The notes beneath the pieces are model-generated. The model searched no databases. It was not told where the DNA came from and saw nothing but the letters and a program-made list of their open reading frames with translations. This document shows positions 63,944-64,000 of a DNA stretch of 64,000 bases, piece by piece. Made by a program: the position numbers and the translations under genes. The stretch's first letter is position 1; each line of letters opens with the position of its first letter. The stretch is taken from NCBI GenBank assembly GCA_948099385.1, contig CANUEZ040000191.1, forward strand, positions 2,418,001 through 2,482,000, in the 5' to 3' direction. The DNA comes from Fasciola hepatica (taxonomy: Eukaryota > Platyhelminthes > Trematoda > Plagiorchiida > Fasciolidae).

Positions 63944-64000
63944 TTGTGGTTTGGGTACTCGACTGACATTCGTTCACCCCAACCCTTGTTCGTGTCCCCG
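63944..64000. repeat. Partial monomer at right edge
   Basis: The last 57 bases are the start of another copy, with a private GGGTACTCGACTG in place of GGGTGTTCGACTG. The array runs on past the window. Confidence 0.95.

Larger units (their letters stand above)
1..64000. repeat. Satellite DNA array, ~425-bp monomer, about 150.6 copies
   Basis: The window is a continuous head-to-tail array in one orientation. Phased at the first T of TTGTGGTTTGGG, monomers start at 214, 639, 1064, 1490, 1915, 2340, 2766 and so on to 63944. All spacings are 425 except after these starts: 1064, 2340, 4041 and 5741 (426); 5317, 24857, 28681, 43978, 44402 and 57151 (424); 6167, 7436, 24434, 42280, 58000, 60548 and 61396 (423); 6590 (421). 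The sum accounts for every base from 214 to 63943. Neighbouring copies differ at a limited set of recurrent positions plus private changes. No unrelated sequence is inserted anywhere. Long homogeneous arrays like this are typical of eukaryotic heterochromatin (established knowledge). Whether this one is centromeric is not shown by the sequence. I do not recognise the family. Confidence 0.98.

Noticed and set aside
1..64000. CRISPR-like array
   Set aside because: The repeats are contiguous 425-bp units with no unique spacers, far longer than CRISPR repeats, and there are no cas genes.

Overview
The whole window is one tandem satellite array. Every base from 1 to 64000 belongs to head-to-tail, same-orientation copies of a monomer of about 425 bp (about 44% G+C, counted on one copy). 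Phased on the recurring CCTTGTGGTTTGGGTG block, I place 150 complete monomers between 214 and 63943, with a partial copy at each edge (1-213 and 63944-64000). Of the 150, 132 are exactly 425 bp. The rest are 421 bp (1), 423 bp (7), 424 bp (6) and 426 bp (4). No transposon, gene, unique sequence or inversion interrupts the array. I see no protein-coding gene, rRNA, tRNA, CRISPR array or origin that can be supported. This layout points to a eukaryotic chromosome, most likely centromeric, pericentromeric, subtelomeric or other heterochromatic DNA. I do not recognise the monomer as a named satellite family, and the sequence alone does not fix the taxon.

Open reading frames of about 61-87 codons recur in every monomer, but they are by-products of the repeat. 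The commonest starts at a TTG codon in the CCTTGTGG block and ends at the TAA of TTCATAAGG. A second starts at a GTG codon. 425 is not a multiple of 3, so the frame shifts at each monomer, and frames are freely broken or extended by point variants and indels. None is annotated as a CDS.

The structure of interest lies above the monomer level. Phase-locked marker variants show many local higher-order blocks of different multiplicity: a 7-monomer (2975 bp) duplication at about 10.0-15.8 kb with a trace of a third copy; 2-monomer (850 bp) blocks at about 19.6-21.9 and 30.9-32.8 kb; mixed 2/3/4-monomer spacing at 34.4-38.1 kb; three separate 5-monomer (2125 bp) duplications at 38.2-42.5, 45.1-49.3 and 52.3-56.6 kb; 3-monomer (1275 bp) blocks at about 8.0-9.6, 49.5-52.0 and 58.4-61.0 kb; and a single-monomer (424 bp) duplication at about 44.2-44.8 kb. 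The 38.2-42.5 kb pair is almost identical, so that copying is very recent (or an assembly effect). Variant content also drifts along the array, for example GGAACAT on the left giving way to GGAAAAT on the right. The first 8 kb are the most irregular in length.

Inside each monomer the clearest structure is an inverted repeat with 11-bp arms around an 8-nt loop. That loop is also where 2-bp deletions recur: eight monomers, three different sequence outcomes. Other monomer features are a CTGTACAG palindrome, a GAAAGC-type microrepeat, and in a minority subfamily an exact TATAAATA.
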